Shown here: positions 45,864-58,846 of the stretch, piece after piece
Layout: the number at the start of each line of letters is the position of its first letter
How positions within the stretch are numbered: position 1 is the first letter of the stretch
Source of the DNA: Austropuccinia psidii
Taxonomy: Eukaryota > Basidiomycota > Pucciniomycetes > Pucciniales > Sphaerophragmiaceae
DNA length: 64,000 bases
Assembly: GCA_023105745.1 (NCBI GenBank)
Contig: JALGQZ010000015.1
Coordinates: 21,587,499 to 21,651,498, forward strand
Reading direction: 5' to 3'
Position numbers and translations under genes: made by a program
The notes under the pieces: generated by a model
The model's database searches: none
What the model was told of the DNA's origin: nothing
Seen by the model: the letters and a program-made list of their open reading frames with translations, nothing else

Positions 45864-46611
45864 TTCAAAAAAATATCAAAAAAATATTAAAAAAATATTA
45901 AAAAAATATCAAAAAAATATCAAAAAAATATCAAAAAAATATCAAAAAAATATCAAAAAAATATCAAAAGAATATCAAAAAAATATCAAAAAAATATCAA
46001 AAAAATATCAAAAAATATCAAAAAATTATCAAAAAAATATCAAACAAATATCAAAAAAATATCAAAAGAATCTCAAAAAAATATCAAAAAAATATCAAAA
46101 AAATATCAAAAAAATATCAAAAAAATATCAAAAAAATATTAAAAAAATATCAAAAGAATATCAAAAAAATATCAAAAAAATATCAAAAAAATATCAAAAA
46201 AATATCAAACAAATGTCAAAAAAATATCAAAAAAATATCAAAAAAATATCAAAAAAATATCAAAAAAATATCAAAAAAATATCAAAAAAATATCAAAAAA
46301 ATATCAAAAAAATATCAAAAAAATATCAAAAAAATATCAAAAGAATATCAAAAGAATATCGAAAAAATATCAAAAAAATATCAAAAAATATCAAAAAATT
46401 ATCAAAAAAATATCAAACAAATATCAAAAAAATATCAAAAACATATCAAAAGAATATCAAAAAAATATCAAAAAAATGTCAAAAAAATATCAAAAAAATA
46501 TCAAAAAAATATTAAAAAAATATCAAAAAAATGTCAAAAAAATATCAAAAAAATATCAAAAAAATATCAAAAAAATATCAAAAAAATATCAAAAAAATAT
46601 CAAAAAAATAA
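45864..46611. repeat. 11-bp satellite array
   Basis: About 68 tandem copies of AAAAAAATATC with sporadic variants (ATATT, AAAAG, AAACA, and 10-bp units). A variant-marked block near 45964-46075 recurs near 46340-46450, offset 373 bp. The open frame at 46213-46515, with an 11-residue period KKYQKNIKKIS, is a by-product of the repeat. Confidence 0.95.
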
Positions 46612-48150
46612 CACAGGAAATGAGGAAACAAAGATTTCAAAATTAACACTGATAGAGACTTCAAAAGAAATATTAATAAGATTATTATCTTTTTCAAAAA
46701 AAAATAATAATGATAAATAAATTCAAAGGTTAGTTTTCTTTAAGGTTTAAGTCATCTAAAAGAACTACTTACCAGGTGTTTTAAAATAAAAATATTAATA
46801 AAAAACTTTCTTTTTAACTTATCTTAAAAAATTGAATGGTCAATTTTTTTAACAGAAAAAGACAAATGAAAAATTAAAAAATGAATAAATCAGATTGTTT
46901 TTTGAAAAATAGTAATCTGGAAGGATGACTCACAAGTTTGACTTTTCTTTAACTCATATTAAAAGAAAACAAAATTTCCAACAAAAATATTTATCAATCA
47001 ACTTTTTCACAAAAAAAAAACAATATTTAAATAAATTTATAAATCTTAAAATAAAAATTCTATGGTTCATTATACTTTCAATAGAGATTAAGCTAGAAGG
47101 ATGACTCGCTGGGGATATTTTCTACTTATCTTGAAAGAAAAGGAAACTTCAAAAAAAATAACAATCAATTTTTTTCAAATAAAAACCACATAAATCTAAA
47201 CAGAGTACTAATAAAATCAAAAAAAGAATCATTGGTTTTCTCATGAATAGTGAGTAACTCACTGGCTTGAAGTTATTTCTTAATTTCTTTTCATTCATTC
47301 AAAAATATTCAAAAATAAAAAATAGAATAAAACAAATATATCATAAATCATGAATTCATGATTCTTTCTAGATAGTAGGCTAAAGCTATCATTTGTGGGA
47401 TTTTTTTGGATTTATATATTTGAAGAAAAGCAAATTTGAAAAATTAACAATCAATTTTTTTTAAAGAAAAACAAAATTGATCTAGAAGGAGTACTAATAA
47501 AATAAAAAGAATAGTTTTCTCATGAATCGTGAGAAATTTGAAAGTATTACTCACTGGCTTGAAGTTATTTCTCATTGTATTTAAAATCATTCAAAATTTT
47601 AAGAAAAATTGAACCATAAATTTCTTATCGAAAAAAAAAGGCAATATTAAAATGAAAATATAAATAAAAATAAGAATAAAATAATTTAATAAAGCTTTTA
47701 TTTTTCTAACAAAAAACAAGATTAAAATAAATAGATAAATATTGAAAGGAAAATGTAATAAATAAGATTTTTTTTAACAGAATGTAAGCTAAAATTATCA
47801 CTTAATGGTGGAAATTCTTTTTGATTTATATGAAAATGAACTTAGATATAATAAAAACAACAATTTGTTTTAAATTGATCTAAAAAGGGTACTAATAAAC
47901 AAAATGAAGAGAACATTTTTTTGTTGAAAAGGGAGTAGTCTGGAAGGATTACTCACTAAGATGTTTTTTTTTTGAATGAAAAACTAAAATTTTGAAAAAA
48001 AAAATATTATCACTTCATTCAAAAGTAAAATAATCCAAAAAAAGAAAATAATGAAAATTTAAAAATTAGTCATAACTTGAGTGATGAGTATTCTGAAAAT
48101 ATTACTGTTTTAGGATGAAAAAAGTTATTCCTTTTTTTTTCCTAAGTTTT
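46612..48150. repeat. Degenerate repeat region with recurring GGAAGGATGACTCAC words
   Basis: Related words occur at 46917-46933, 47093-47109, 47250-47272, 47540-47564 and 47941-47956. Several are followed by GGCTTGAAGTTATTTCT-like sequence and Lys-codon-like A-rich spacers. Spacing is irregular, about 130-290 bp. I read this as an old tandem array broken by indels. Confidence 0.5.
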
Positions 48151-49830
48151 TTTTGAAAGATTGAAATATTTCAAAAAAATGAAAGATAACTTTTGTTTAA
48201 AAAGAACTTGAATTACTTGAATTTTTTTATTTTCTGGGTTATTTTCTTAAGAAAAAAATAGAATTTTTCAAAACAAACTGTAGCATTTTTTTTCCATTTT
48301 CTTTGAAAAGAAAACCAAATAACTGAAAAAAATCATTACCTACTCATTCTTCATTATCTTTCAAATTTTAAAAAAAATTCTTGAATTTTCTTAATTTTTT
48401 ATTTTTTTTGATTTTGGTAATATTTTTGTAATTTTTCTATGTTTTTTTATTTATAATTTTATGAACAAAAAAAACATGGATAATCTAAAAAATCTTTTTG
48501 AAACTTATTACTCTTTTAATACAAAATTTATTTAAAATTCAAAAAAAAAAGCTAATTCCATTAGTGAATAGTCCCATTTTTGATAAAAATAAAATATGCT
48601 TTGAATTCTTGAACTTTGTTTGCTTGTTTGTTTGTTTTTTGAGAACTTTCTCTAAAAATGGAATCTTTAAAAAGGATATTTATAAATGAATATTTTTATA
48701 AATTCCTTTTAGTTATTTTTTCTTTGGAAATCCATGAAAAAAAATTAGACATTTCAAGTAAATCCCATCCAATCAACTTTATTTCTATTGAAATATAAGA
48801 TTTCAATATAATTAACATATCCATCAAATCACATCTTTCTGTTTTTTCTTCTTGTAATTGAGCAAAAAATAAATTTATTTTATAATACAAAGTAATAAGT
48901 GGATGTTGAAAGTAACTATTTACATATGAATAATTTTTTTTAAAAAAAAATAATCTTTATTTTGATTTTTCTGAACCCACTTTTTTTCATGATAAAAAAT
49001 ATCAAAATAACAAATTACTATAATAGTTTAATTCAAGTACTTCTACCTTTTTTTCAAATAATTTAAACATTACCATTCTCATGTCTTTCTTGTATCACTT
49101 TAATCTAAGGTGGGTTGGTATCATCATATAATTCAAGCCATTGTTCACCAATTTGGGCTAAGAAAGAGCTAAGATCTTATACAATATTACACATCTTATT
49201 AACAATCTTAAAAAACATTGTAATTTCCCAAATTAATGATACAAAAGTGCTTCATATGGGTTTTTTTGGTTGCTAGAGTTGGCAAGCTTTTTGTTTTTGT
49301 TTTGGTGGGTTTTTTTTAATATGTCTTTTGCTTTAATTTTGTCAATATTCTCTAATTGGAATTTTAAAATGATTTATTTGAATATTTATATATTTAAATT
49401 TATTAATATTTTTTATATCAATTTATTCAATTTTAAAAAATAATTTTTAGGCTGACTTTTTTTTTTAATCTAATTATGTTTTTTCACAAGAGTAAATTTT
49501 GAGATTTACTTCACTTTTTATACAAAGAATAATAATAATATTATTGTTATCCTCAAAAGGGATTTAATATTTAATTTCTAATTAAATCTTATCAAATTTA
49601 TTGATTTTTTTTTATATTTGAAAAAAAAAACACAAAAATATTACAAAATAAAATATTTTTTTTATTCTAAAATTAAGCAATAATCAATAAAACTTTATCA
49701 TTTTGATTTAATTTATTTTATTTTTTTTTCTCTCTGTAATATGATAATAAATCAATTTTTTATATATCTTAGCTCTCTATTATTTTCTTAAATTTTAATA
49801 ATTTCTAAATTTCAAAAAGAAAATCAAGAT
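48151..49830. other. AT-rich spacer, nothing recognised
   Basis: Poly-A and poly-T runs are frequent. No frame or boundary can be supported before the Harbinger-like terminus at 49834. Confidence 0.5.
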
Positions 49831-50234
49831 TATGGCCTTGTTCATTATTGGGTTTTGAGTGGGATTTTTGAATTATTTTAAAACTATTTTTTACTTATAT
49901 ACTTGTTATGACTTTATTTAAAGAAATTTAAATTAATTTCCACTCAACTGTTAAAGACCCAATAGAAAATTTTGGAATTTTTAACTTTTTCTTTTTTAAC
50001 TTTACACTTTTAATACTTTTTTTTCCCAACCTACTTAAATATCCTTAATAGAAATTCTTTCCATTTTAATTTTCAATATATAAATTATTTCTGATGACAC
50101 TCTTGACTCAAAATTATCAACTCATAAATATTTCTGAAATCTAATCAATGAAGAAGAAATTGGTAATAATAGTGAAAGGGAAGAGGGAAGATGTTGATGG
50201 TGGATATTCTTCTTAAGTCTATAATAATACAAGT

Positions 50235-51638
50235 TGTCAGGGTGACTCTATGATATAGCAGTACAATGATGATAAAAAGCTATACCTATGAGTGTGACAC
50301 AAAAATAAATATTATAATCACTTGAGTAAATGGTTAAAAGGGCTATACTAAAGGAATTTAGTGATGGTGAGTGCTATTGATAGCCCTGGGTGCAGTTTTT
50401 ATCTATTGGTTTACAATGATAAACCCTACAATAATTAAAATTATAATTATACCTGTTTTAAATCTAAGGGTACCACTTCTTTAAGAAGCTATACCGCATA
50501 AGAATATTGAGAACAGGATGATGGATTGGCCTTCTGGTGAGGAAAGGCCTCCTTTTATCTTGTTCTGGGGTAGTGGGAGGTTGTTTACCTCTGTACACAA
50601 CCACAGGGTGAAAATTTTCACTACTGTAGGCTGGTTTGTGGTTCTACACAGTCAATACAGACTGTTTTTTGGTGGAAATGTGGTTTTAGAACCACAAGTT
50701 GTCATTTTTACCCTATACAGGGTGAAAATTTTCACCAATGGAGTTTAGAGGTGTGTTCTGGTGCTTCTGACGCATCAGAAGCTGTACAGAACCTGTATGG
50801 ACCCCTGTATTTAACTGAAATATGAGGTATTGAAGTATAAAAAAAGCTTATTTGTCTATTTGTCACCTCATAATCATACTTATGCGATATTAGCCCACGG
50901 TAAAGCTGTATTGGTCCAAATGTGGTACTTTGACCTTGAAACTGCTATAGCTTTTTCATTTTTTCAGATATTGAGCTCAAAATTAATTCATTGCGTAGCC
51001 CTGGATTAGATCTACACAATGGTACCTCATTTGGAATGGCAAAGTTATGCCATGTTCAATTTTAATTATCCAAATATATGATTATCTTGAAATCTGTATG
51101 GAACTTGTTTGCACCATAGCTTTTGTTCTAGATGAGATATGGAAAAATGGATGGCACCATAAGATATCCCTAATTGTTATTTTTCCAAAAATACTCCACT
51201 TTAAGTATCTCACACTAAAATGGTAGAAGTTAGATGAAAGGTGAATATTTTGTCCACCCTTATTTGATCTTATTTTGGCCATAACTTCTGTAATTTTAGT
51301 GTTAGCTCAACTTGGGTAGTACCATTGGATAGCCCTGACTTAGAGCTTCAATTTGAGTACCCATTTTCTGGGGCTAAGCCTCTTCCTCTGGAACTCAGAT
51401 GAGAGGTGAAAATTAAGGTTTATGCTCAGCAACAACTTTGAGCAGGGATAACTTTGTTATTCTTTGTCCTATGATGATGGGACTTGTATATTTGGAAAAA
51501 GGTGAGCTTACTATTCATTTTGATACCTTTTGATCCTGTTTGGCTCAGATCCATGTTTTGGTGGCATTTTGCTCTACCATTGGTTTATGGTATTCTGGCA
51601 GTCATGCTTGTGCTCTAGTTTTGAGTCACAGGCTGACA
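50235..51638. mobile_element. Solo LTR, 1.4-kb family (copy 2)
   Basis: It begins TGTCAGGGTG, ends CAGGCTGACA, and is flanked by CAAGT at 50230-50234 and 51639-51643. Length is 1404 bp. It is the same family as 10553-11958 and 6011-7405, as seen in the shared GGTGAGTGCT block near the start and a CATTGGTTTATGGTATTCTGG block near the end. No coding region is attached. Confidence 0.92.
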
Positions 51639-51643
51639 CAAGT

Positions 51644-53099
51644 GGCCATCATGAATACAGCCAAAGTCAATATTCCACTCAAAACTTAAATTTGAAACAT
51701 AAGAGGATGCCATTTTTAATTTCAAAAAATTGGAAAATGAAATAATTATAAAACAAAAAAAAAAAGAATATTTTTGAAAGAATTAATGTATCATAAATCC
51801 ATATACAAAGATTAGCACATAAAATAACACATAAGGGATGCAAAAAACAACATAAAAGAATTTTTTGTTTGGATAGAAGAGTCCACAAAAGATTTTTTTA
51901 ATATTCTAATTTATCTGAGAATTTATTTTCAAATAAATATAACATTTTAATAATATTTATCTAATGGTCACATTATTTAAAGAAAAACTCTAATTAAAAA
52001 AATAGGTACACCATTTTGAAGTACCTTGGCTTTTGGATGTTGGGGATAGAATAGAAGTAATTAATGAGAACCTTTTTAGTAAGTTTTTTCAAATTTTAAA
52101 AAATATTTTTATACTTATTGCATGTGATGGTTAGATAATCAAGGATTTTTGTGACACAATAGGTAGGGGAGGTCTGTTTGATCAATTGGAGAATCATTAT
52201 ATGAAAAATGAAGGAAGTGGTTTCATCAATGGTATAAAGGATTTTACTAATTATGAAGGCTCTCAAAAAATTTTATGAAATGTTTCAAGAGCTAAGCATA
52301 TAAAATTTTACTATAAAAAAAACATGGATTTTAGTTTGAAATATTACTACATCAAAGAAAAAATATGGACACAAACTCCCATTTTTGTTTTCCATATAGC
52401 ATTGGTGATGATATGAGCCATAATAGGGCAAAATCCAATTTTAAATTGGAACCTTCACAACATATTTTTCCAATTATGCACACGAAAATATATTTTTTGT
52501 GTAAATGGCCAGAAAGTGATATATTTTTTCTTGAATTAATCCTATAATATACTTTTATAGTTCTCTGAATTTTCTAAAATAATACTTAGAAATCTCTTTT
52601 CAAATTCTCCTTATATTTCATTATTCTTTATGTTTCTTAATTAGTTTATAAAATATTTTTTTTAGCTAACCATAAAAGATAAATTTCATGAGTTTATATA
52701 CTCAAAATAAATAAAAAATTATTCAAAAAATAACTTTAATATGTTACTTTAGCCTTAAATTCTTTACTTTTTAGCATATTCCTTCAATAGTTAAAAATGA
52801 AGATTTATTATCATAGTTAAAATATGAAATTAATTTATATATCTTTTTAGAATTAAGATTTATAATAAATACAATAAAATAATTCTATAAATTTAGAATA
52901 ATTTGAATCTATTATTAATTTCAATAAATATAATTGAGACCATTTTCTTGAATAAGATCATTGATCTTATTTCAAAAATGGAGGTTCCTACTTGTTAATA
53001 TCACTAACAGATAACAATTTCTTTCAATTTTTTCTTGTAAATAACTAATAATATTTAAACATCAAAATGGGAATAAAACAGAATATATGAATATTATAC
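51644..53099. other. AT-rich spacer, nothing recognised
   Basis: No motif-bearing frame. The small plus frame at 52365-52547 is isolated and has no recognisable features. Confidence 0.5.
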
Positions 53100-54290
53100 C
53101 TCTTTTGGGGGTTTTACTATTTAAAACTCAATGAGAACCTCATTAAATGTCCAAATTTGTGTGCTTAAGTATATTTTTGGGTTTTAGAAATATCTCAAAT
53201 ACATCATTATCTTGACACAATTGTATGAAGAATTTATATTGGGGGCTTACTATTGTCAATTGACTAAAAACCCCCAAAATGGTCAAAAATAGATTTTTGT
53301 AACTCATTGCCATCCCCTAGGCTTGGGGGCTCGTTTCATCAAGATACTGAAATAGACCCTTGAACTCTTGGAAAGCTTAGTGAAAACCCTGTGAAATGAC
53401 TAAATTTGTGCCACAAAGGGGGTTTCGGGTTTCTGAAAAGCTATCACATATAGACTAATTGTCACATATCTTTTAAGTATATTTCTTTAAACAAATTAGT
53501 CAATTTTCTTGGGTTTTACTATGGCAAATCAATTAAAAACCTTAAAAAAACTTTCAAAAATGGTTTTTTTGGACTTTAGGAAGTACCCCCTGTGTATTTT
53601 CCCACATTTTTGAGGGCTTTTTTTAGCTCCAGATATTGAAAAAAAAACCCTCTGGACCTATGAAAGACTTTATTTAGGGTGTCTCACCATGAAAAATCAA
53701 GTTAAAACTCTATGAAATGATCAGATTTGTGTCATAATATTGATTTTTTGGATTCTGAATTTATTATTAATTAAGAATAATACTAAAATTTCTTTATTGA
53801 GTATTTTTCCAAAAAAAGAAATATTTTTTTAATTTTAGCATTAATATGCTTAATTGAGTAAAAAACAAAAACAAAAAAAACTGACAAATATAGCTTTTAT
53901 AGACCCTGGGACATCCCCCTGATGTATTATCCCACTTTTTTGAGAACTTTTAAGCTTCGGATACTTATAAAAACCTTCCGGACTCATGGGAGACCTTTTT
54001 TCATGGGGGTTTTACCATGAAAAACTTATTGAAAACCCTATGGAATGACCAAACTTGGGCTGAATAATAGGTTTTGAGTGTCTAAAGACTTTCAAAATAA
54101 AGAATCAATTTTAAATTACTGTATTTAATACTCATTCTATGAATTGGGAAATTTTTCCTAGGGGTCTAATATTGTCAATTGAGTAAAAAAAAAAAAAAAA
54201 CTTCAAAAACTATCCAAAATATAGATATTTTTGAACCCCAAGAAATACCCCTCATATTCTTTCATGGCTTAGGGGGTCTAAATAGTTTTC
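53100..54290. repeat. Degenerate tandem array, period near 325 bp
   Basis: Two anchor words recur in register. A GAAAACCCTATGAAATGACCAAATTT-type word, written here only as a type, occurs near 53133, 53383, 53703 and 54028. A TACTATTGTCAATTGA-type word occurs near 53250, 53517, 53842 and 54168. The last two intervals are about 325 bp and the first is 250-267 bp, suggesting a deletion. About four units remain, and the array is more GC-rich than its flanks. Confidence 0.7.
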
Positions 54291-55984
54291 AAATACATAA
54301 TTATTTATAAATTAAATTATTTAATATTTAATATAAAAGTTTTATTTGGGAATAATTGATTAAAATAGCTTGTGTGATTAAGAGCTCCTAAAAATAATTG
54401 AAACTGATTAGCATTTTGGGTTGAAGTTAATCTCCAAAACCCAATTTCTCAACCTGAAATGTGTTTTCATATATATTAATCATTAAAGAGGGTTTAATAT
54501 ATTACTCAGATTTTACATTATTGAAAAAATTCAATCCTTGGTTTTTTGGTGATATTAATAAGTTTTTTCATTATTGATTATTTAAATTCTTTGACTAAAT
54601 ATTTCTCCTTCATAGTGATATTAATATTTTCCTTTTATATGATTAATAATTTTAGCTTTCTTTTAGGTTTTGTTTCTTTTTATTACAATAAATTATTTAA
54701 ATTCAAAAATATTTTTAAAAAAAAAATTATCTAATCCAAATAAAACTTAAAATAATTCTAATAATTACAATAATAAAGAATTAAACTTGTGATACTCACC
54801 AAAAAAAAATTGAAGAGCTATGATATTTTCATTTGAACATAATTAAAATTACCCAAATCTCACAAAATTTTATCTAATATAATTTTAAATGGCCCCAAAC
54901 TCACTATCACGGAATTTCAAAATAATTTCTTTGTAATAAAAAATTCATATTTCAGGAATATAATAGGATCTTATATTCCACACATCAAGAACTAGTAATC
55001 CACATTTTAGATGTTTTTTGAGGCATAATTAATGAATGGTGGGCCATTAACATGCAAAATTCCCTTTTTAAAAGTGTAATTTTAATTAAACTGTACTGAA
55101 GTCTCAAGAAACTTGTGGAATCTCATAATGAATTAGAAATTAATTTAAAATTTGACACCAATTTTTTTTTTTTTTTTTAACTCAAAGTTTAAATTTCACC
55201 ATTCAATATTTCTCCCATTCAAATTTCTTACAGGAAAATTTGAACAAGAATATTAAAACCATCATCACCCCAATTAACTTTCTTATTCAACAGATTTATG
55301 AGAATTTCAAAGGAACATAATCAATTTCAAAGAGAGAGAGAGAGAGAGAGATGAAGAAATATTTCAATTACAATATTAAATAGAAGAAGAGTAATTAAAT
55401 CTGGATTGAAATTAAATATTAGATGATCAAAATAAAAATTAACACACTAAAATGATAATTATAATTTTATTTTCTAAAATAATTGATATTCAACTGGATA
55501 AATTTTTTTCATTAATAGAGTTAATTATAAGTTTATTTTTTTTGAAAATAGAAAATAAAAATAAAAAAATCCCAAAATTATCTAATTTTTTTTTCTATTA
55601 ATTAATATTTATAAGAATATTTTTAAATTAAAAATAAAATATACAATTTTTAAATCATTATATCATGAATTTCCTTATTTTTCTGATAATCAAATTTTCC
55701 AATATAATATTTTGGGATAAGAATAGTCAAGTGCTCAAAATCATAGCTGTTGATTTCATTTCATGATTAAAAAAAATTAGATAATATGAAATCTATGTTT
55801 GATAATTGGATTAAAGTATCTGAATTATAAAATTTCCTCACAAATTTAAATTTAAAATAACTAATTATTTTTTAAATCTAATTTTATAAATTTTTTTTTT
55901 TTATTATAAAAAAATACTTAATTAAAATATATTAAATGAAAAAATTCTTAATCTTAAATTTTAAAATTTTTTCAAATATTCCTT

Positions 55985-56018
<34 letters not shown>

Positions 56019-57239
56019 AAAGATGATATAAAAAAAAAGAAAAATTATTTCAAATTTAGAAAGTTATTTACTGAAACCTTTTTTTTTAAAAAAAAAAAAA
56101 AATTGAAATTAAAAATATTCAGGAAATATTTGAAATTTTTATTGAAATTTGTTTTTTTTTTTGGGAAGTTTTATATTAATTTCTAAAGTTGATTTACTAA
56201 TTATATATTATATTTAGGATTTTTTATTTTAAAAATAAAAAAATTAATTGATATTTTTAAGAAAAAAAAAGAACAAATATTTACAATATTAAAAATATTT
56301 TGAATTAAATTCCAATAAATCAAGAACAAAAAATAATACTAATCTTCATTTAATACTATTATAAATTTTTTAAAAACTTTTACTTATAATTAAATTTATT
56401 CCTATAAATTAAAATTTTAATGAATAAAATTTTTTAAAAAATAATTTAATTATTATTAAAAATAAAGCAAAAAAAAAAAAAAAAATTAAATCTGAAATTT
56501 ATAATCTTAAAAATTACAAGATAAGTTTTAAAAAGTAATTCAAATTTTAAAAATTAAAAAATATTCAATTTGATTTTAACAATATGATAAATAATTCTTT
56601 TTTTTTTTTTTACAATCTTATGATGAATTTTTCTTTAAAAAAATTTTTTAAGGATATTTTTTTGTTAAAATTATTCTTAAAAAATTTAATGTAAGCTTCT
56701 TATCTTAATAAATCATTCCTACATTTTTTTAAATTTCAGACACTAAAGCCTAGATTAGTTCTATTAAAACTGATCATTAAAGAAATTATTATTTAAATAT
56801 ATAAAAATTACATGTAACATAATCCGTGTTTACCCAATTATATGTGTCTTTTCATCCATTAAAAAAAACAATACTTTTATTTTTGCTTAATCATCATCAA
56901 AGTTAAATGGTTTAAAAGTGTTGTTTTTTTTTCATTTAATTCTCATAAAGTTCATTTTTTGAACTTTAAAAATGTTTTATGGCTAAAGAGTAATTTATTT
57001 TTTTCAAAAATTTTTCTAGAAACCTTAAATCCTTTTCTCATAATAATAGCTATTACCTAGGTACCACAGAAAAATATATATTTAAAGCCAAATTATTAAA
57101 ATTTTTACATAGATTTTTTATTTAAATTTTGAATTAAAAAAAAAATATAACTGACCAATTTTATAAATATTAAGTTAAAATTTTCTATCTAAATTAATTT
57201 TGAGCCAAATTAATTAATATCTCCATAAACACACCTTTT
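54291..57239. other. Extremely AT-rich spacer with simple repeats
   Basis: Contains an (AG)10 run at 55331-55350, an A28 run at 55989-56016 and several A or T runs above 12. No gene or element boundary is recognised. Confidence 0.6.
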
Positions 57240-58015
57240 TATTTATTCAAAAGTCTGTGTAAGATCATGAATGAAATATTAATCTTACCTATGTTCAAAG
57301 GAAAAATTTACTTTGGTTCCAACAAGACTTGAAAGAAATTCTTTAATAAGCCAAATTCCTGTTTGACCACCATTCTGGTTTGACAAATAAAAGATTTGAC
57401 CATACTTATCAGGTAATTTGAGAAACATACCTTGTTGAAAAAGGCTTGAAGTTGAAATCCACATGTTCTCAATTATGTTAATGGTGTAAATGAGAAAGTA
57501 TTGAAACTTTTTATTAATACACCAAGTCTACAATCAGAAGAAATTCAACTAGAAATCTTGAGATTACGTTAATCAAATCCTGGACAATTCTGGATTTGCG
57601 AAAAATCTTGCCATCATGTACATAAACTTGAAGGCCACCAAAAACCTATCCAAATCTATAATTAACAGAGTAATACTACCATAAAGAAAACAAATTAATT
57701 ACAATGAGGAAATTTCCATGGGAATCTAAAATGAATTGAAAAGTAATAGAATGCCAGTCAACCTTTCCTATTGATATATGAATTTTATTTATGATTGTGC
57801 GGTGGTTTTATTGGGATATGGGTTTCATTAATGTCCCCAGAGATAATTGGGAAGTTCATTCCTCTTCTGAAAGCTTTCACAAAGTTCATCTCATTTTTCA
57901 TTATTTTCAAACTTTGGAAACCTATAATATATACAAAATTAGTCCAAATCGGTGTAAAGAAAGATAATATTTAGTACTTACTGAAGGCTTGAATCATGTA
58001 AAGCAATCATGATTC
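57240..58015 (-). pseudogene. Decayed PIF/Harbinger-type transposase
   Basis: Three blocks of the family occur on the minus strand in the expected order but in different frames. GMNFPIISGDINETHIPIKPP (about 57865-57797) corresponds to the first Asp region, usually GxxDGTHI. YVHDGKIFRKSRIVQDL (about 57637-57582) corresponds to the second Asp region. TRMVVKQEFGLLKNSF (about 57388-57338) corresponds to the VExxFGxLK region, with Lys where Glu is usual. Frameshifts and stops separate the blocks. The intact enzyme would be a DDE transposase; this copy is dead. Confidence 0.6.
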
Positions 58016-58594
58016 CCTAAAAAGATAATTTTTTTACATCATAAGCTATTGATTTGATATATTTAAAAAGATTACAAAATGTTTCTTATGAAGTCTTATG
58101 TCATAAAAAATATAAATCTATACCAACCTCCTATTTAATTTATATTATACTGATATTGTCCTTATTTTTATTAGTTAAATGGGAAACCAACAATTTAAGG
58201 AATGAATGAAATTTTTGAAAATCCATGAAAAATAATGCCCTGAATTGTTGTGTCTAATCATAGATTTCATCATGATTTCATTAATTGAACCTTGTACCAT
58301 GGTTTATATGTTTTCACTCCTTTCATGTACTGTTTTCAATTGATTACATATGAAACCCAATGAATAATATATCAATTGGTATCATTTCATACATTAGGAT
58401 GGTTGGTGACAATTTCTTTAGATTGTTCTTTAAGGAATTTTTGTGATGAGGATAATTTGAAAACTCCAAAAGAAAAATTGAGTAGCATATAATGAACACA
58501 GAAGCTATCTTTGAAATTAGCTTGAAATGAATTTTTTAAAACAAAACATAACCAAAAACTTAATCAAAACCCAATCATATTAAACAAGGCCTAT

Positions 58595-58815
58595 TTGTTT
58601 TGAAATCGCTTGCTGTGCAGTACTGTACACTTGAAAATTGGAATTCAGTCGTCAGTCGATCGGCTGTAAATACTGTGGTCAAGTAAAACTTTAATCTTAA
58701 CTTTGAAAATCAATTTACAGTTTAGACTGTTTGGACAGTTTACATAAACCTTAACGTTCAAATTTCAAATTTAAAAGTTTGTTTATTGAAATTTTTTTTT
58801 GAATTTTTTCTGAAA

Positions 58816-58846
<31 letters not shown>

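Larger units (their letters stand above)
49834..58591 (-). mobile_element. Candidate PIF/Harbinger element, decayed, with nested insertions
   Basis: The plus-strand start GGCCTTGTTCATTATT-GGGTTTTGA matches, with small indels, the complement of the segment ending at 58591 (GGCCTTGTTTAATATGATTGGGTTTTGA). Both ends are flanked by the trinucleotide TAT (49831-49833 and 58592-58594), which fits the 3-bp duplications of this superfamily, although TWA is more usual. A decayed Harbinger-type transposase lies inside near the right end on the minus strand. The span includes a solo LTR and a tandem array, so the original element was shorter. Confidence 0.45.

Noticed and set aside
46213..46515. 100-residue Lys-rich repetitive protein frame
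   Set aside because: It lies entirely inside the 11-bp satellite and its 11-residue period is forced by the repeat, so it is not evidence of coding.
45864..46611. CRISPR-like array
   Set aside because: The repeats are head-to-tail 11-mers without unique spacers, in a eukaryotic context; this is a satellite.
55989..56016. A28 run as a retroposon poly-A tail
   Set aside because: No target duplication or LINE or SINE body was found next to it, and similar runs are common throughout this AT-rich segment.
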